In this document: positions 24,133-35,632 of the stretch, piece after piece
How the letters are laid out: the number at the start of each line of letters is the position of its first letter
Numbering within the stretch: position 1 is the stretch's first letter
NCBI GenBank assembly: GCA_032622095.1
Contig: CP136065.1
Span: 246,635,474 to 246,699,473, forward strand
Source of the DNA: Siphonodentalium dalli
Taxonomy: Eukaryota > Mollusca > Scaphopoda > Gadilida > Siphonodentaliidae
DNA: 64,000 bases
Direction: 5' to 3'
Program-made: the position numbers and the translations under genes
Notes under the pieces: model-generated
The model's input: only the letters and a program-made list of their open reading frames with translations
What the model was told of the DNA's origin: nothing
The model's database searches: none

Positions 24133-24417
24133 GTCAGTATTGTCTCAATGCAACAGATAATTTATTCAATTTGGTTTGAATGTTCTGCATCAGGTATTTA
24201 AATAACATAGCTTATATACTGTCACAAATATTTACTCTTTTTCAATAGTGTTCCTGGGCCTCATTAAAAATATCCTTATTTCCCCTCACCCTTGTTTAAG
24301 AGTGAGTATAGCTGTATGTAGTTAAATAAATTTTCTTTACCTTTACCGATATAGGTTCAATAACTGTTACTTGAGATTTGTCCAGATATAAAAGTGTGTA
24401 TGATATACAGTAGATCT

Positions 24418-24830
24418 CAGAATTGGCATGTTACCATGGCAGCAATGTTAGGTCAGTATTGTCTCAGTGTTAAGTAGCGTTCAGATGACTGCTTTACGTT
24501 CGTTTGTTGCGTTGGATCTGTTGAACCGCTTATACACGTTGCAGGTGCAATTACACCCGTCTTCTGAATTGTGAGAGAAAATAAGTGCTCTCACTGTGTT
24601 TTCCTCGTGGGAAGGAAACCCAATGTGCCAACCCACAACAAATGCTCATCTGAACACTACTAACAAATTGCTTAAATTTGGTTAGAAGGTATCGGATCAG
24701 GTCAAGTTTTCAACTGACATAGTTTATATACAATGTACTCTCACAGATATTTATATCCTTTTGAAACAGTGTTTTTAGGTCACATTAACAGTTATCTTTG
24801 TTTCTCCTCACTTTACCTTATGTTCCAAGG
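24418..24830 (+). repeat. Duplicated end of gene 2 first exon plus donor and intron
   Basis: AATTGGCATGTTACCATGGC then AGCAATGTTAGGTCAGTATT repeats the last ~36 nt of the exon ending at 24132, with its donor and following intron. It is preceded by ATCTCAG, a possible acceptor. After an unrelated insert (about 24475-24660) the similarity to 24165-24300 resumes. The copy has a few substitutions, so it is not recent. Whether it is ever spliced is unknown. Confidence 0.75.
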
Positions 24831-26071
24831 CTGGCGGTCTAGAAAATCCAGGACAGCTATTAATTTTATCTGAGTTACTACTGCCCTTAATTTGTCTATT
24901 TTTGATGTTGTGTAACTAAATTAATTTTGTTATGTGGAAACAAAATGTCCAGAGTTGTGAATGTCAAACCCCCCACAGTATCACCTTGTGAATATTTAAT
25001 TATGTTTTATATGTTATGATAATAATATGAACCACAGACAAAATGTAAGAGTGTTTGTACTCAACAATTTGTCAGTTGGTGTCCAACCCATGCAATGGAA
25101 TTGGGTGAGTACACAATCAAGTAACATATTAAATCCAGTATATTTACACTTGGAATACAAATGACTGCTTTATTTGTCAAAGTAATTCATATTCCATCAC
25201 CGATTACAAGTTGGCATGACCACTTTCGCAGATTGCTGCTTCCAGCGTTCAAGTCGCTCTGCATAGATTTACTGGGTGTTTAATACAATTGGGGACATAG
25301 AGAACAGTTTCTCAACTTTAGTAAGTGAACAACATTGTAAACAAGAATATTCACCACAGTGAATGATAATTTGGAGACATTAGCTCATTATATTAAAAGA
25401 TTGTCAATCGAAGCGAGAAAATGAATGACGGCTACCAATTTCAGTGATATACAATATTCACTGATAGGAACCGGAAACAGAAAGAAAGGTTGAACTCAAT
25501 CAAGACAGTGACGTTTGGTTCTCACTATCCACAAACATAATGTTGATTTTATCCAGTGAAATATATTGAAAGCTCAATCTTATGAAAAGAAATAATTTAT
25601 TTTGTTCTTAAAATGTGTGAGTATCAATCAAAAGATATGATTTATAGAACAGTTCATTCCGGAATTTAATGATTCTGCCATAATGCCCATTTGACATTAC
25701 CATCAGTTGCCGAAGTTACGCATGCGCACATTGTACAATATAATTCTTTACGATTTCGAGGCAGTATTTTTCTCAACACAATAAAATAATAAATAAATTT
25801 CCTATCCCAGACGAGGCGGGCTATAAAAAGCCTGCCTTGGAAAACTCTGGGTGGGCTCTAGACGGACAGCCCGCCTTGAGATTTCCAGGTCTGCTATGCA
25901 CCACCTTGTTTTGCATTAAGTATATCAGTGGAGAGTTATTCAGTCTTATGCAATTTGACATGTATATTAAAGGGATATATGGCGACTCGCAGTGAGTAAA
26001 TGTGAAAATTCATATAAGTTTGTTCAACCATCATCAACAAGAAGAACATTGTAAAATATATAGTTTGACAA
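24831..26071. other. Intron sequence, nothing recognised
   Basis: Part of the first intron of gene 2. Phrases CCAAGGCTGGCGGTCTAGA (24827) and TCTAGACGGACAGCCCGCCT (25857) are loosely inverted and might be ends of an old element. I do not claim it. Confidence 0.35.
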
Positions 26072-26496
26072 GCCTGAGTTTAGTGTGCCTGTCATTTGCA
26101 GAATGAGGTCCCCAGAGGGTGAATTTAATTATGCTAGCATCACTAAATTCACCCTATGGGGACCTCATTCTGCTTAGGCCTCATCTTCTAGAAAGTTTCT
26201 TTATTATCAAATTTCTATAAAAACTTAGATTCTATTTCTTTTTTAGTTTAGTTTCTCTGTATCCCCAAATTGGCAGACGACACATTGCATAATCAAGGTT
26301 CCCAATGGGTGTACATCACACTATTTACCATTTGGGAACTTCAATCTGAGTATGTCTCTCATAGCAGATGAGGCCATGCAGAATGAGGTCCACAGAGGGT
26401 GAATTTGGTGATGCTAGCCTGCTATGCTGGATAGCATCACTAAATTCACCCCCTGGGGACCTCATTCTGTAAATCACAGGCACATTAAACTCAGGC
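26072..26496. mobile_element. Long form of the palindromic MITE, 425 bp
   Basis: Inverted ends are GCCTGAGTTTAGTGTGCCTG and CAGGCACATTAAACTCAGGC. Each end carries a GAATGAGG...CCTCATTC palindrome, and a non-palindromic middle (about 26167-26377) lies between them. The middle matches 52360-52560 and 60010-60240, so this is a distinct long subfamily of the 51068 element. Confidence 0.85.
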
Positions 26497-26670
26497 ATAC
26501 CCCTACCCTCCCCACATGAATCATGAATGTCAGTTAACAGAGGGGGGTGAATCCTGCATACCGGTTAACAGAGAGGGGTGAATGAAATATTGATATTAAT
26601 ATAATGGGTGTTTTATGTTTTCAACAAAGCATTTTTGTATAATTTTTCTACTATTTTTATTTCGACACAG

Positions 26671-26809
26671 CTGTCGGGCATGCCATCGATTTAATGTTGC
26701 CTTCAACCATGTCACACAGAACCAAGAAAATATGTGCCACAGATCAGAACTTACTGGAACAGAATCTGAAAGCTGCTGCATCTCGAGTGAAAACTGCTCT
26801 TAAGGCGAG
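26671..26809 (+). CDS. Gene 2, exon 2
   Basis: Acceptor TTCGACACAG|CTGTCG and donor GGCGAG|GTGCGT. Joined to the carried G it reads AVGHAIDLMLPSTMSHRTKK, then ICATDQNLLEQNLKAAASRV and KTALKA, a largely helical segment. It ends with AG, completed by the next exon to AGG (Arg). Degenerate copies of its donor region (AAGGCAAGGTGTGTAATCC, AAAGCAATGTGCAGAATCC) follow in the intron at about 26855-27180. Confidence 0.8.
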
Positions 26810-27220
26810 GTGCGTAATATGTCTCAAGACAAAACTCCACTCTCAAAGAATTTGTGCGTAATCTAATGGAAAATTGTCACTTAACAAATCTTGTTTGCAA
26901 GGCAAGGTGTGTAATCCAATAGCATGCAATATATCAAAATTAACCTCCACTAACAAAGCAATGTGCAGAATCCAATTTATCAATTTTTGTTGACTCGAAT
27001 ATAGCCGTAAGATCCAATTTCGGTCACCAGTCATCTCTGTATACTGGTTTGTTTCTACCAGTCCAGGGAGTTGGTGTGTGGTATTCATGTACTCTACTTT
27101 GAGTTGTCATATCCCTTTTGCCAAAATGGATATAAACATAAAACAAAAACAAACCTGCACTCCCAAACCAATGGGCGTAATAGTAACTCTATCTTTTGTC
27201 TAACGGTAAGATGCATGTCT

Positions 27221-28745
27221 TAAAGACCCTTCATGTGTGTACCGTTAGACTCTTCATGTGTGTACCGTTACACTCTTCATGTGTGTACTGTTAGACTCTT
27301 CATGTGTGTACCGTTAGACTCTTCATGTGTGTACCGTTAGACACTTCATGTGTGTACCGTTAGACACTTCATGTGTGTACCGTTAGACTCTTCATGTGTG
27401 TACCGTTAGACTCTTCATGTGTGTACCGCAAGCCTGGATATAAGAGGTCGGACACGGTTATTGACCGAGCCAAATAAACCGATGACCGGCACCGCCTTAT
27501 TATCGTCCGTCAGTTTGTCCGGCGCCCATTATCTTCACAAAAAATATATAATTAAGGGGAAAACAACAAGTAGATGTATTATCCGCGGCAAAGACATTCA
27601 ATTACCACTACTGTGCACTAAATATCAAATCCCCCCACCAATACAACGCGTTTTACCGAAAACATGTTAATGATCCATTCCATATACAGGACCTAACCTA
27701 TAAATGTAATTTTAATGCAACCTCTAACCTAAATTGTCCGCAATTGATGATTGCGGTAATGAATGTTAATCACGAATGTTTTGACACGCTTAAAACGCGA
27801 TGAGATGTTCGCATCTGTGTTGTTTCTGACCATCGTGAGTGTCACAAATAAATGTTTTAATTAACTTAAAAGACCGCCGTCCCGCTTTTCAGATATAAAA
27901 CAATTACGACATTATCAGAGTATGTACCAGGCGCTTCGGAAGATCGTTTCGGTAACGCGTCGCACTTTTTGAAGAGACCGCGTCGCACTTTTTGAAGAGA
28001 CCGCTTCCGTAAATAAATGTCAAATTTATTGCTTTAATCGGATTATACCAGTGATGTTGGCATTAATTAAGGGAGGCCATTAATTAATAAAAGCTTTAGC
28101 AATAAAACTAAAAGCTTTTGCAACTCCTTTGTTAGTTAGTCCTTATTGTTTATTTTAGCGGACACCCACATTGGAATGGGCTAAAAAACAACTAATTGCT
28201 GCTATTTATTGATACCAGGTAAATGACAGATACACTTTTCAAATGTCAGACGCCGAATCTTTGGTGCCTGTCATTTTGTCAGACACTCAAAAAAAAATTA
28301 TATCCAGGCTTGGTGTACCGTTGTGTGTTTACTTTATGTGTGTACCGTTAGACTCTTCATGTGTGTACCGTTAGACTCTTCATGTGTGTACCATTGTGTG
28401 TGCTCTTCACATGTGTACCGTTAGACTCTTCATGTGTGTACCATTGTGTGTTCTCTTCATGTGTGTACCGTTAGACTCTTCATGTGTGTACCATTGTGTG
28501 TGCTCTTCACATGTGTACCGTTAGACACTTCATGTGTGTACGATTGTGTGTGCTCTTCACATGTGTGCCGTTAGACACTTCATGTGTGTACCATTGTGTG
28601 TTCTCTTCATGTGTGCACTTTTGTGTGCTCTCTTCATGTATGCACCATTGTGTGTTCTCTTCATGTGTGTACCATTGTGTTCTCTTCATGTGTGTACCGT
28701 TGTGTACACTCTTCATGTGTGCACCGCTGTGTGTTCTCTTCATAA
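27221..28745 (+). repeat. Minisatellite, ~22-24 bp units, split by a hAT-like insertion
   Basis: Tandem CTTCATGTGTGTACCGTTAG units fill 27221-27428 and resume at 28313-28745, where a longer variant with CCATTGTGTGTGCTCTTCAC alternates. The open frames on both strands here are repeat artefacts. The array lies in the intron before exon 3. Confidence 0.85.
27429..28312. mobile_element. hAT-like non-autonomous element, 884 bp, 8-bp target duplication
   Basis: Terminal inverted repeats are CAAGCCTGGATATAA and TTATATCCAGGCTTG. It is flanked by GTGTACCG at 27421-27428 and 28313-28320. Because the target is a minisatellite containing that 8-mer, the duplication is recognisable as a repeated half-unit on the right. 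Length-8 duplication is the hAT hallmark. No transposase is encoded. A direct repeat CGCGTCGCACTTTTTGAAGA lies near 27957 and 27980. Confidence 0.75.
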
Positions 28746-28780
28746 TGTGCTATTTTATTTCAGATCGTCACTTATTATAA

Positions 28781-28836
28781 CATGCTGGGACATTCTGTGG
28801 TGAATTAGAGTCACCTCCCTTACTGTGCTTGAAGAT
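28781..28836 (+). repeat. Isolated copy of the exon 5 donor-edge unit
   Basis: CATGCTGGGACATTCTGTGG then TGAATTAGAGTCACCTCCCT matches the unit tandemly repeated at 33322-33852. It lies 30 bp before the exon 3 acceptor. Confidence 0.65.
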
Positions 28837-28867
28837 GAGGTTGTATGTCATTCCCATTCCATTTCAG

Positions 28868-28986
28868 GTTTTCATTTCTAATTGACAAGTTATTTGATGA
28901 AGCATTAGCATACGTCTGTTGGGCGAGAGGCAATGTCAGCCAAGCCTCGGATATGTTGGTAAAGATCGCGGACAAAGAAGAACTTT
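28868..28986 (+). CDS. Gene 2, exon 3
   Basis: Acceptor CCATTTCAG|GTTTTC and donor GAACTTT|GTGAGT. The first G completes AGG, then FSFLIDKLFDEALAYVCWAR, GNVSQASDMLVKIADKEEL. The alternating helix pattern (FDEALAYVCWARGNVSQASDM) resembles a TPR or TPR-like hairpin. It ends with T, which exon 4 completes to TAT (Tyr). Phase fits on both sides. Confidence 0.8.
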
Positions 28987-29186
28987 GTGAGTATAAAGAG
29001 CTGTTCTGGGATGAAATTTTTCAGAATTTATTTCTGATTTCAGGATTTTCTGTAAAATTTGAAAATTTCAGGATTGTTTTATCTTTTCAGTTCCAATTGC
29101 CTTTTTATTTTGTTATCATTTTGTTATTCTTTCTGGTTTCTCAGGCTGATGAGCGAGTACTCAGCCACCTTGTCAACTAAGATATG

Positions 29187-29640
29187 TTCAGCTAATGTGG
29201 TTGATAGAACATGTTGTGGATGACGATGAGACTGGTATCCATTTGATTTTATTGAGTAGCATACGATTGAACATGCCATATGGTCACCAGGCTTCAAGAT
29301 TATGGCATCTGTCTTGAGTGTTTCTATAGTATGATGGCAGAGTGGTATCGTACCAGGACTTAGAAGGGCACTCCGAGAGTGGATATAATTAGCCTAGGAT
29401 ACTACATCAGATGATAATTATTGCTATCTCTCAGTTTACATCCCTGTATCTTAGTGCATTATTGGATCTAATCTGATGCTGTAATAAGTGCCAGGTATGT
29501 GGTAAAGCATTCTAAATTAAACTATTATGGAAGTTCAGCAGGCAACTTTTCCTGTGCACTGTGGTAAATCCAGCATATGCTGATATAACGCCCTCTCACT
29601 CTTAAAGGCAATAATTCAGCATGCTAAATTCGTCATTTAT
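29187..29640. other. Intron, nothing recognised
   Basis: No coding, repeat or RNA signal supported in this part of the intron after exon 3. Confidence 0.35.
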
Positions 29641-29689
29641 TGCAGATTATAAACCAATTAATATCATTATATTTTTATAGTATACTACT

Positions 29690-30050
29690 GGCGGGATTGG
29701 TCCCATGCTTTCATCCGTCGAAAGGCGCGATTTAACCTTGAATTGACCAATTTGAAGGTGAAGGTCAGGTCGGGGTCACGATTTGACCCGTCTAAAACAC
29801 TCCCCGCAAAAAAGTATCCCTAGGTATTAAATTTCGTCGAAATCCGTCCGTTTTACCCGATTTGACATTGAATTGACCATTTTGAAGGTCAAGGTCAGGT
29901 CGGGGTCATGATTTGACCCGTCCAAAACACTCCCCGAACAAAAGTACCCCTAGGTATCAAATTTTGTCAAAATCCATCTGTTTTACCCGATTTGACCTTG
30001 AATTGACGTCGTGGTCACGAATTGACCCATCCAAAACAAAGCAGCACCCT
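29690..30050 (+). repeat. Tandem repeat, ~140-bp units
   Basis: Phrases CCGATTTGACATTGAATTGA, GGTCAGGTCGGGGTCACGAT and AAAACACTCCCCG recur at about 29730, 29865 and 29990. Unit length is about 140 bp in two full copies and a partial one. It is perhaps a core of another pearl-like element (CCGTCCGTTTTACCC). The simple AT/AC stretch at 30418-30445 follows. Confidence 0.65.
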
Positions 30051-30474
30051 TATGACGTCATACAGATAAAGCCTCTCAGCAATGACGTCAATAACGGTAT
30101 GATTACGGACAAACTCAAAAATGACCAAATTATGCTAGCCCCCCCCTGCTGCTGAAAATTACAATGTGTTTTACATGTCTGGACACAGACATAAGAATCA
30201 CACTAATGTTTCTGTATGATGAAGGCGAAGTAACTCTAAAATTTCAGCAAGTATTTTCATTCAGCAATCCCCGCGTATCCAACGACAGTAGCAGGAAAGG
30301 GTGAAGGAGTGCTCAGACGTTCTCAGAAGCAGTGCGATGACACTTCTTGTGGCTTTTTACCCTTAGATAGGAAGTTTGGGCTCAATAGATCGAGCCGTTT
30401 CGAGTCTATAAAGGATATACACACACATATATATACATATATACGGAAGTCTTAAAATATATAGTAGACTAGAT

Positions 30475-31060
30475 TAACTGTCCATCCGTCCGTTCATCCA
30501 GGGATATATCTCAGCCATGGTTTATTGGATCTGAATGATGGAGGTTTGCCATCACGACTGCTTTCAAAAGAGGATTCAATAACATTATATGCATTTTCCA
30601 TTCTAGAGTTATCGGATATGAATGAAATGTGGTATGGAGGTTTTCAATCTGGGGTGCTTTCAACGTGCCCAATGACCATGTTTGCATTTTCCGTTTTTTG
30701 TTACCCTTCATTGTTTAACTGGAAGTGGTGGTCTTCTGTCTGTCTGTCTGATTATCTCACAGATCTCAGGCATGGGTTATCTGAATGAAATTTGTTTCAA
30801 TTTTCTACTCTGTTTCAATTTTCTATTCTGGAGTTATTCTTCTTCATTTTCTTTAGAAATAATTGCCTTTTGTCTGTCTACCTGAGTATCACAGCCATTG
30901 GTACAGGATCTCAATAAAATTTGCTATGGATATTTACCATTATAAGACCCTTCAATGAAGTGTTAGTGATGTTCACATTTTCTCTTATTTATCCAATGAG
31001 TTCCATCCTGCCCATGTTACAATATTGCACTGTGGTAGCCGGGACCAGCCGAGAGGGTGA
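30475..31060 (+). repeat. Pearl-like element, ~165-bp cores
   Basis: CTGTCCATCCGTCCGTTCAT heads diverged tandem cores marked by GATATATCTCAGCCATGG, CATTTTCC and TCTGGAGTTAT. CTGTCTGTCTGTCTG recurs at 30737. Related to 40665-40890. Confidence 0.55.
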
Positions 31061-31122
31061 CGTGGGCAAAGAAGTCTCCATATTCTTGCTCACTTAGCCC
31101 TAATTTTGCAGCCGGGCGAAGT

Positions 31123-31465
31123 TTAACCCTTTAGCGAGTAGAACGACATATATGTCGTCTATCGGTTGAGGAGTAGAACGACATATATGTCGTTTCAGGA
31201 AGTGTTATTTTATGTAGACATAACTTCAATAAATCATCTGATTTATAAATGATTTGTATAGGAGTTATTTTGATTAATATAATGTCCCAAATGTATAAGT
31301 GCAATCGATTATGATAACACACGTTAACAAAAGATGCGCATAAATTAAAACGAATTATTGAACCCTTTTGACCCGAACTTGTTAATAATTATTGCTATGA
31401 CGTTGACGTTAAATCTACTCATGACGTCATGTATATGACGTCACAGATACTCTCCATAGGGTTAA
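31123..31465. mobile_element. TTAA-bordered MITE-like insertion
   Basis: It is bordered by TTAACCCTTTAGCGAG and CCATAGGGTTAA. It carries duplicated GAGTAGAACGACATATATGT followed by CGT palindromes at 31135-31192. It shares TTAA and CCCT ends with the other piggyBac-like MITEs but has a distinct interior. Confidence 0.6.
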
Positions 31466-31981
31466 GTCACCCTGAAATTTCCAAAGTTGACCAAGGAAAA
31501 TCGGCAAAATATTCATCCTATATATTACTGCCATCATTGATTGAACCCAGTTATCCATTGACACTGTCTTTGATAACACCATAGTTTCTATTGTAAAAAT
31601 GCCGTTCTTCCAAAATTATTATATAAAATGCTACCATTCTCTCACAATTATGTCTGGACATTATTCATAGTTATTAGAGTGATGATTTGAACATAGAGTT
31701 TCCACATTTGAACCATTGTTTCATCATTTTAATTTAAATATGACATATCTCCTATTTTCGTTATATAGGCGACTACAGTGCGGGCCGATTTCAATTTTGC
31801 CAACCCATTTTGCCCTGGAGAATGCCCACTTCACCTTATTTTTGTGACAGGGAGAAGTCACTTCGCCCTGAAAATCAGGTCTAGGTTGGTCCCTGCATGG
31901 TAGTATGAAGCACCAGAGGTTCAACCTCTTGTTTAATCTCAATTGAATGTTGTTCTATCTATGTTTTTTACACATTTACAG
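31466..31981. other. Intron before exon 4, nothing recognised
   Basis: AT-rich. A phrase around 31775-31900 (CGGGCCGATTTCAATTTTGC) may be old repeat tail. Confidence 0.3.
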
Positions 31982-32174
31982 ATCTAGAAAAAGCTTTACT
32001 GCTATCAGAGATTGGTCGAATGTACTCTCAGTTAGATGACTCTCAGTTGGCGACAAAGTTCATCCGTCTGGCATCAGAAGCTGCCCACGAAGCTGGTCGA
32101 GTTGATACAGATAAAGATTTCAATGACATTAATCATCAAATGTTACATCTGCTGGCGAATGTTCATGATCAAGG
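31982..32174 (+). CDS. Gene 2, exon 4
   Basis: Acceptor CACATTTACAG|ATCTAG and donor CAAGG|GTTAGT. T carried from exon 3 gives YLEKALLLSEIGRMYSQLDD, then SQLATKFIRLASEAAHEAGR and a third helix, DINHQMLHLLANVHDQ. The pattern (LEKALLLSEIGRMYSQLDDSQLATKFIRLA) is typical of TPR-like helical hairpins, with conserved-type small and aromatic positions. It ends GG, completed to GGG by exon 5. Confidence 0.85.
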
Positions 32175-33181
32175 GTTAGTGGAAAAATAGTTTTAAAATT
32201 CTGGGGTTATTGGCAAATATGATGTCCATAAAACTGTTATTTTTATGTTATCAGAGGATAATCAGATCAAACCTATGGCCATTCTCATGGGACGTTTTGA
32301 TGGCCCCTTTGTGCTCTTCACACACATTTTGTTTTAAAAAAATTATTAAAAAAAGAAGAAAATTTTAAATAAAAACATAATTACAATTTTTTTATATTGA
32401 ACTCCTTGTTCCAGTTTTGAATATTATTTTAATTTAAAAAAAAAAATCTAAATTCTGAAAAACCAATGCCGATATAACATCTGTCGGGGTACCCCTAGTT
32501 ACCACACAACCTTTGGTTGAAATCGATCCAGGGGTCTGTGAGAAAAATCATGAACAGACATACAGACAGATCCTACTCTTTTATTATATATAAATATCAT
32601 AAGATATTCTGCAATCAGTGTTTAGTACTTTAATTATAGCATGTTTGATAGATAACAATACAAGCACGTGGAGCATTATGATGAAAATCAATAGCAAATC
32701 CATGGAATGATTGTTTATGATTTGAGTTCGCAAGCTCACGTTGGGCATCCAATTCAATCCCTGATTGGTGAAAAAATGTCTTCTCGAGGGATCATTTAGT
32801 TTATAAAGTTTGCTGTCACTCCTACAAGGTATTACAAGTTTTTTTTAAGTAGAATGCAGAATTTCTCAGCCCTGCATAAACAGCGAAACGTGGATGGAAT
32901 GTGCGATAAATTAAAAAAGAATGAGGAGTCCTTTCACGGATAAATTTTGGAGCATGGTATGTAATATAGTGACCGCATACCAGCTGTAGTTCTTGATCAT
33001 GCAAATGATTCCTTTCTGACTATCACAACATTTTGCATGAACCTCAGATGCCACTCCTGCTGCGTACACAGTGTAGAGAGTGACAATGTCACTAGGGTAG
33101 TTATCTTACTTTTACTCCAGAGTTGCTTCCCTTAGAATATGACAGTATTTTTAATGTACATGTATTATGTTTTTACTCTAG
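32175..33181. other. Intron, possible retroelement tail
   Basis: At 32485-32590 the sequence CGGGGTACCCCTAGTTACCA, then GGTTGAAATCGATCCAGGGG, ACAGACATACAGACAG and TTATTATATATA resembles the 3' tail of a dispersed retroelement, but no coding part is visible. Nothing else recognised. Confidence 0.35.
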
Positions 33182-33321
33182 GTTGATGACTGAAACCAAA
33201 TGCAGGGAATCTAAAGCTCTGTGGTCATCAGTAATTAACAGCGGCTACAAACAAATAAGTACCCCCTCATACCTCGCGGCCTTCGATGCTCTGCTGTGCT
33301 TCCATTCTGGGACATTCCCTG
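33182..33321 (+). CDS. Gene 2, exon 5
   Basis: Acceptor TTTTACTCTAG|GTTGAT and donor TCCCTG|GTAAGT. It reads LMTETKCRESKALWSSVINS, then GYKQISTPSYLAAFDALLCF and HSGTFP, and ends with G, completed by exon 6 to GGA. Phase agrees on both sides. The donor end of this exon is the source of the tandem array that follows. Confidence 0.85.
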
Positions 33322-33852
33322 GTAAGTTAGAGTTACCTTCCTTACTATGGGACATTCCCTGATGATTGAGAGTTACCTCCCTTATTGTGCTTCCTTGTTG
33401 GGACATTTCCAGGTGAGATAGAATTACCTCCCATTCTGTGATTCCATGCTGGGACATTCCCTGGTGAGTTACATCTCTTACCGTGCTTTCATGGTGGGAC
33501 AGTCTCGGGTGAGTTAGAGTTACCTCCCTTACTGCTCTTCCATGATGGGACATTCCCTGGTGAGTTACATCTCTTAGCGTGCTTTCATGGTGGGACAGTC
33601 TCAGGTGAGTTAGAGTTACCTCCCTTACTGCTCTTCCATGATGGGACATTCCCTGGTGAGTTAGAGTTACCTCCCTTAGTGTGCTTCCATGCTGTGAAAT
33701 TCCTTGATTAGTTAAGAGTTACATCCCTTACTCTGCTTCCATTCTAGAACATTCCCTGGTGATTTAGAGTTACCTCCCCATATTGTGTTTCCATTATGGG
33801 ACATTCCCTGGTAAGTTAGAGTTACCACCCTTACTGTGATTCCATTCCAATT
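33322..33852 (+). repeat. Tandem array of the exon 5 donor edge, about ten units
   Basis: Units of about 45-58 bp repeat CCATGCTGGGACATTCCCTG|GTGAGTTAGAGTTACCTCCC. That is the last ~20 nt of exon 5, its donor and the start of the intron. Copies are centred near 33350, 33400, 33452, 33497, 33547, 33595, 33642, 33690, 33748 and 33798. Most retain GTGAGT or GTAAGT directly after the exon-like part, so many are strong decoy donors. A 134-codon minus-strand frame across it is an artefact. Confidence 0.9.
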
Positions 33853-34780
33853 CTCATTATTTTTCCTAAACTAAGCAACATTGAGGCCGGTTTCTATTTG
33901 AACGGGTGATCACTGAGGGATTCTGGGTATGTATCTCTAAGCAACATACACAGTGTGTAATGATATTTATTGGCCTCTGGTAGAAATATTCTAGTTGTGT
34001 TTCAAATATTGTGCCGCTAGTGGTATCCATAGGAACAGGACTCAGGTTGAAGTGATCAGTTATCCCCAACACTGTTCACTGTTAATGTTGTAATTTTGAT
34101 AGATATATATTTGTAACTAAATAATAATAATAAATCAATTATAATTTCTGCTAGATCAGTATCCAGTTTGATTGATTGGACGAAATTTTATTGGCTGGTT
34201 TTGCTTGTGATAATAGAAGGTCAAGGCCGCTCTATTCAAGATCGACTTGAACGTAAACAAAATTAAACTGACACAGAGGAACAGCGAACTATTATGTCAT
34301 TAAAAATCACTTTCTGAATTGAAAAATATGAATTAGATACTATATGAATGTGATGTGAATCCGCATGATGCTTTGGCATTCTGCAATTTTACAATATTTA
34401 TGTCTCTGGATATCTCATTCAAAATCAGTTACTGAATTGATGGGATTCCCTCCATCTCATTGGAGAGTGGCGAAGCACGCGCGTGATTGCATTGGCTTAT
34501 GGCATAACAGATCACTTCACAGATCAGAGGTCATTGACCTGTTGACAAGTTTCCCACACATTGTCAAACTCAACTATTGTTGGAAAACTGAATACAGGCA
34601 ATATATCCATAACTCATTTTACTCATCGCAATATAGGAGACATCATCATGACTGATTATTCTTTCGCATCTTGTTGTATTTATAACTATTTCTAAATACT
34701 ACGATTCTCACAAACATTTCCCACACCAGGAATGCACTCCATATGTTGGGAATGCTGCGTCGTTGTAGAAATTAAATTTA
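33853..34780. other. Intron, nothing recognised
   Basis: AT-rich intron sequence before the LINE fragment. No supported feature. Confidence 0.35.
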
Positions 34781-34789
34781 GTGGACACA

Positions 34790-35632
34790 TCTAATTGTTT
34801 TATTATGGGATTTGATGGAAAATGCAGATGGTGCACATCCATTGGTAAAGTACTTGCTGATGTCGATATGACTCAGAATTTTGAATATTTACAAACTTGT
34901 TGTTTGGACGTCTTTCAATGAAGACTCTTACGAGAACACGAAGAGTCCTGGTCACAAAGCCTAAACTTTGTCCCTAAATTACGCACATATAAACTATTTA
35001 AAACCGCATATGAACCTGAGAAATATGTAGACATGAATATACACAAATCACATCGTTCTATCCTGGCACAATTTCGATGTGCTATTCTCCCTTTGAGGAT
35101 TGAAACTGGGTGTTTTAAAAATGAGAAGCTCCATGAACGCATTTGTGTTATATGTAGCTTGAAAGAGATCGAAGATGAGACACATTTCCTCTTGCGTTGC
35201 CCTTATTATCATGATCTCAGAATATCCCTCTTAATATCTCTACCTGAAAGAATTTCTGAATTGGTATCCGAAGGAAAGTATAAAGAAGCACTTATCGAAA
35301 TAATGTCTTACCCACGACAAATATCTAAATACCTCTCTGACGCTTTCAACAAAAGAAAGAACTTTTTATATAGACATTAAACTACTTATTATGGTAATGG
35401 TTAACACACATACATACAACGAATCAGTATGAATGTTTTAATTTTTTATTTTTAGTTTGCAATTTGATTTAGCGGGAATCGTTACGTGAAAACGTATGCG
35501 AAAATATTATATTAAGCGTGACATTTAGGCCTTATAGGCCGGGTGTTTACTGTATACTGTTCTTATTATATTTTGTATTATGTATACACATGTCACGGAA
35601 ATAAATGATATCTCTCTCTCTCTCTCTCTAGA
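34790..35632 (+). pseudogene. 5'-truncated LINE: ORF2 C-terminus, 3' UTR and TC tail
   Basis: From about 34918 the frame reads LLREHEESWSQSLNFVPKLR, TYKLFKTAYEPEKYV, RSILAQFRCAILPLRIETG, then a Cys/His segment (ICVICSLKEIEDETHFLLRC) to a stop at 35380. LAQFRCGxLPLxIETG followed by C-x2-C...H-x4-C is characteristic of the terminal region of animal LINE ORF2 proteins. About 220 bp of 3' UTR follow, ending ATAAATGATATC(TC)n at 35600-35632, a typical LINE-like simple tail. Severe 5' truncation makes it inactive. It lies in the intron between exons 5 and 6. Confidence 0.8.

Noticed and set aside
24826..25880. Possible element bounded by CAAGGC...TCTAGA and TCTAGAC...GCCTTG
   Set aside because: Inverted similarity is weak and gapped, and no target duplication is visible.
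28484..28803. Open frames on both strands rich in Cys/His/Val (MCTIVCALHMC-like)
   Set aside because: They are translations of the CTTCATGTGTGTACC minisatellite.
33245..33649. 134-codon minus-strand open frame with repeated MSHHGRAVREV-like units
   Set aside because: It is the complement of the exon 5 donor-edge array; the periodic peptide simply reflects the DNA repeat.
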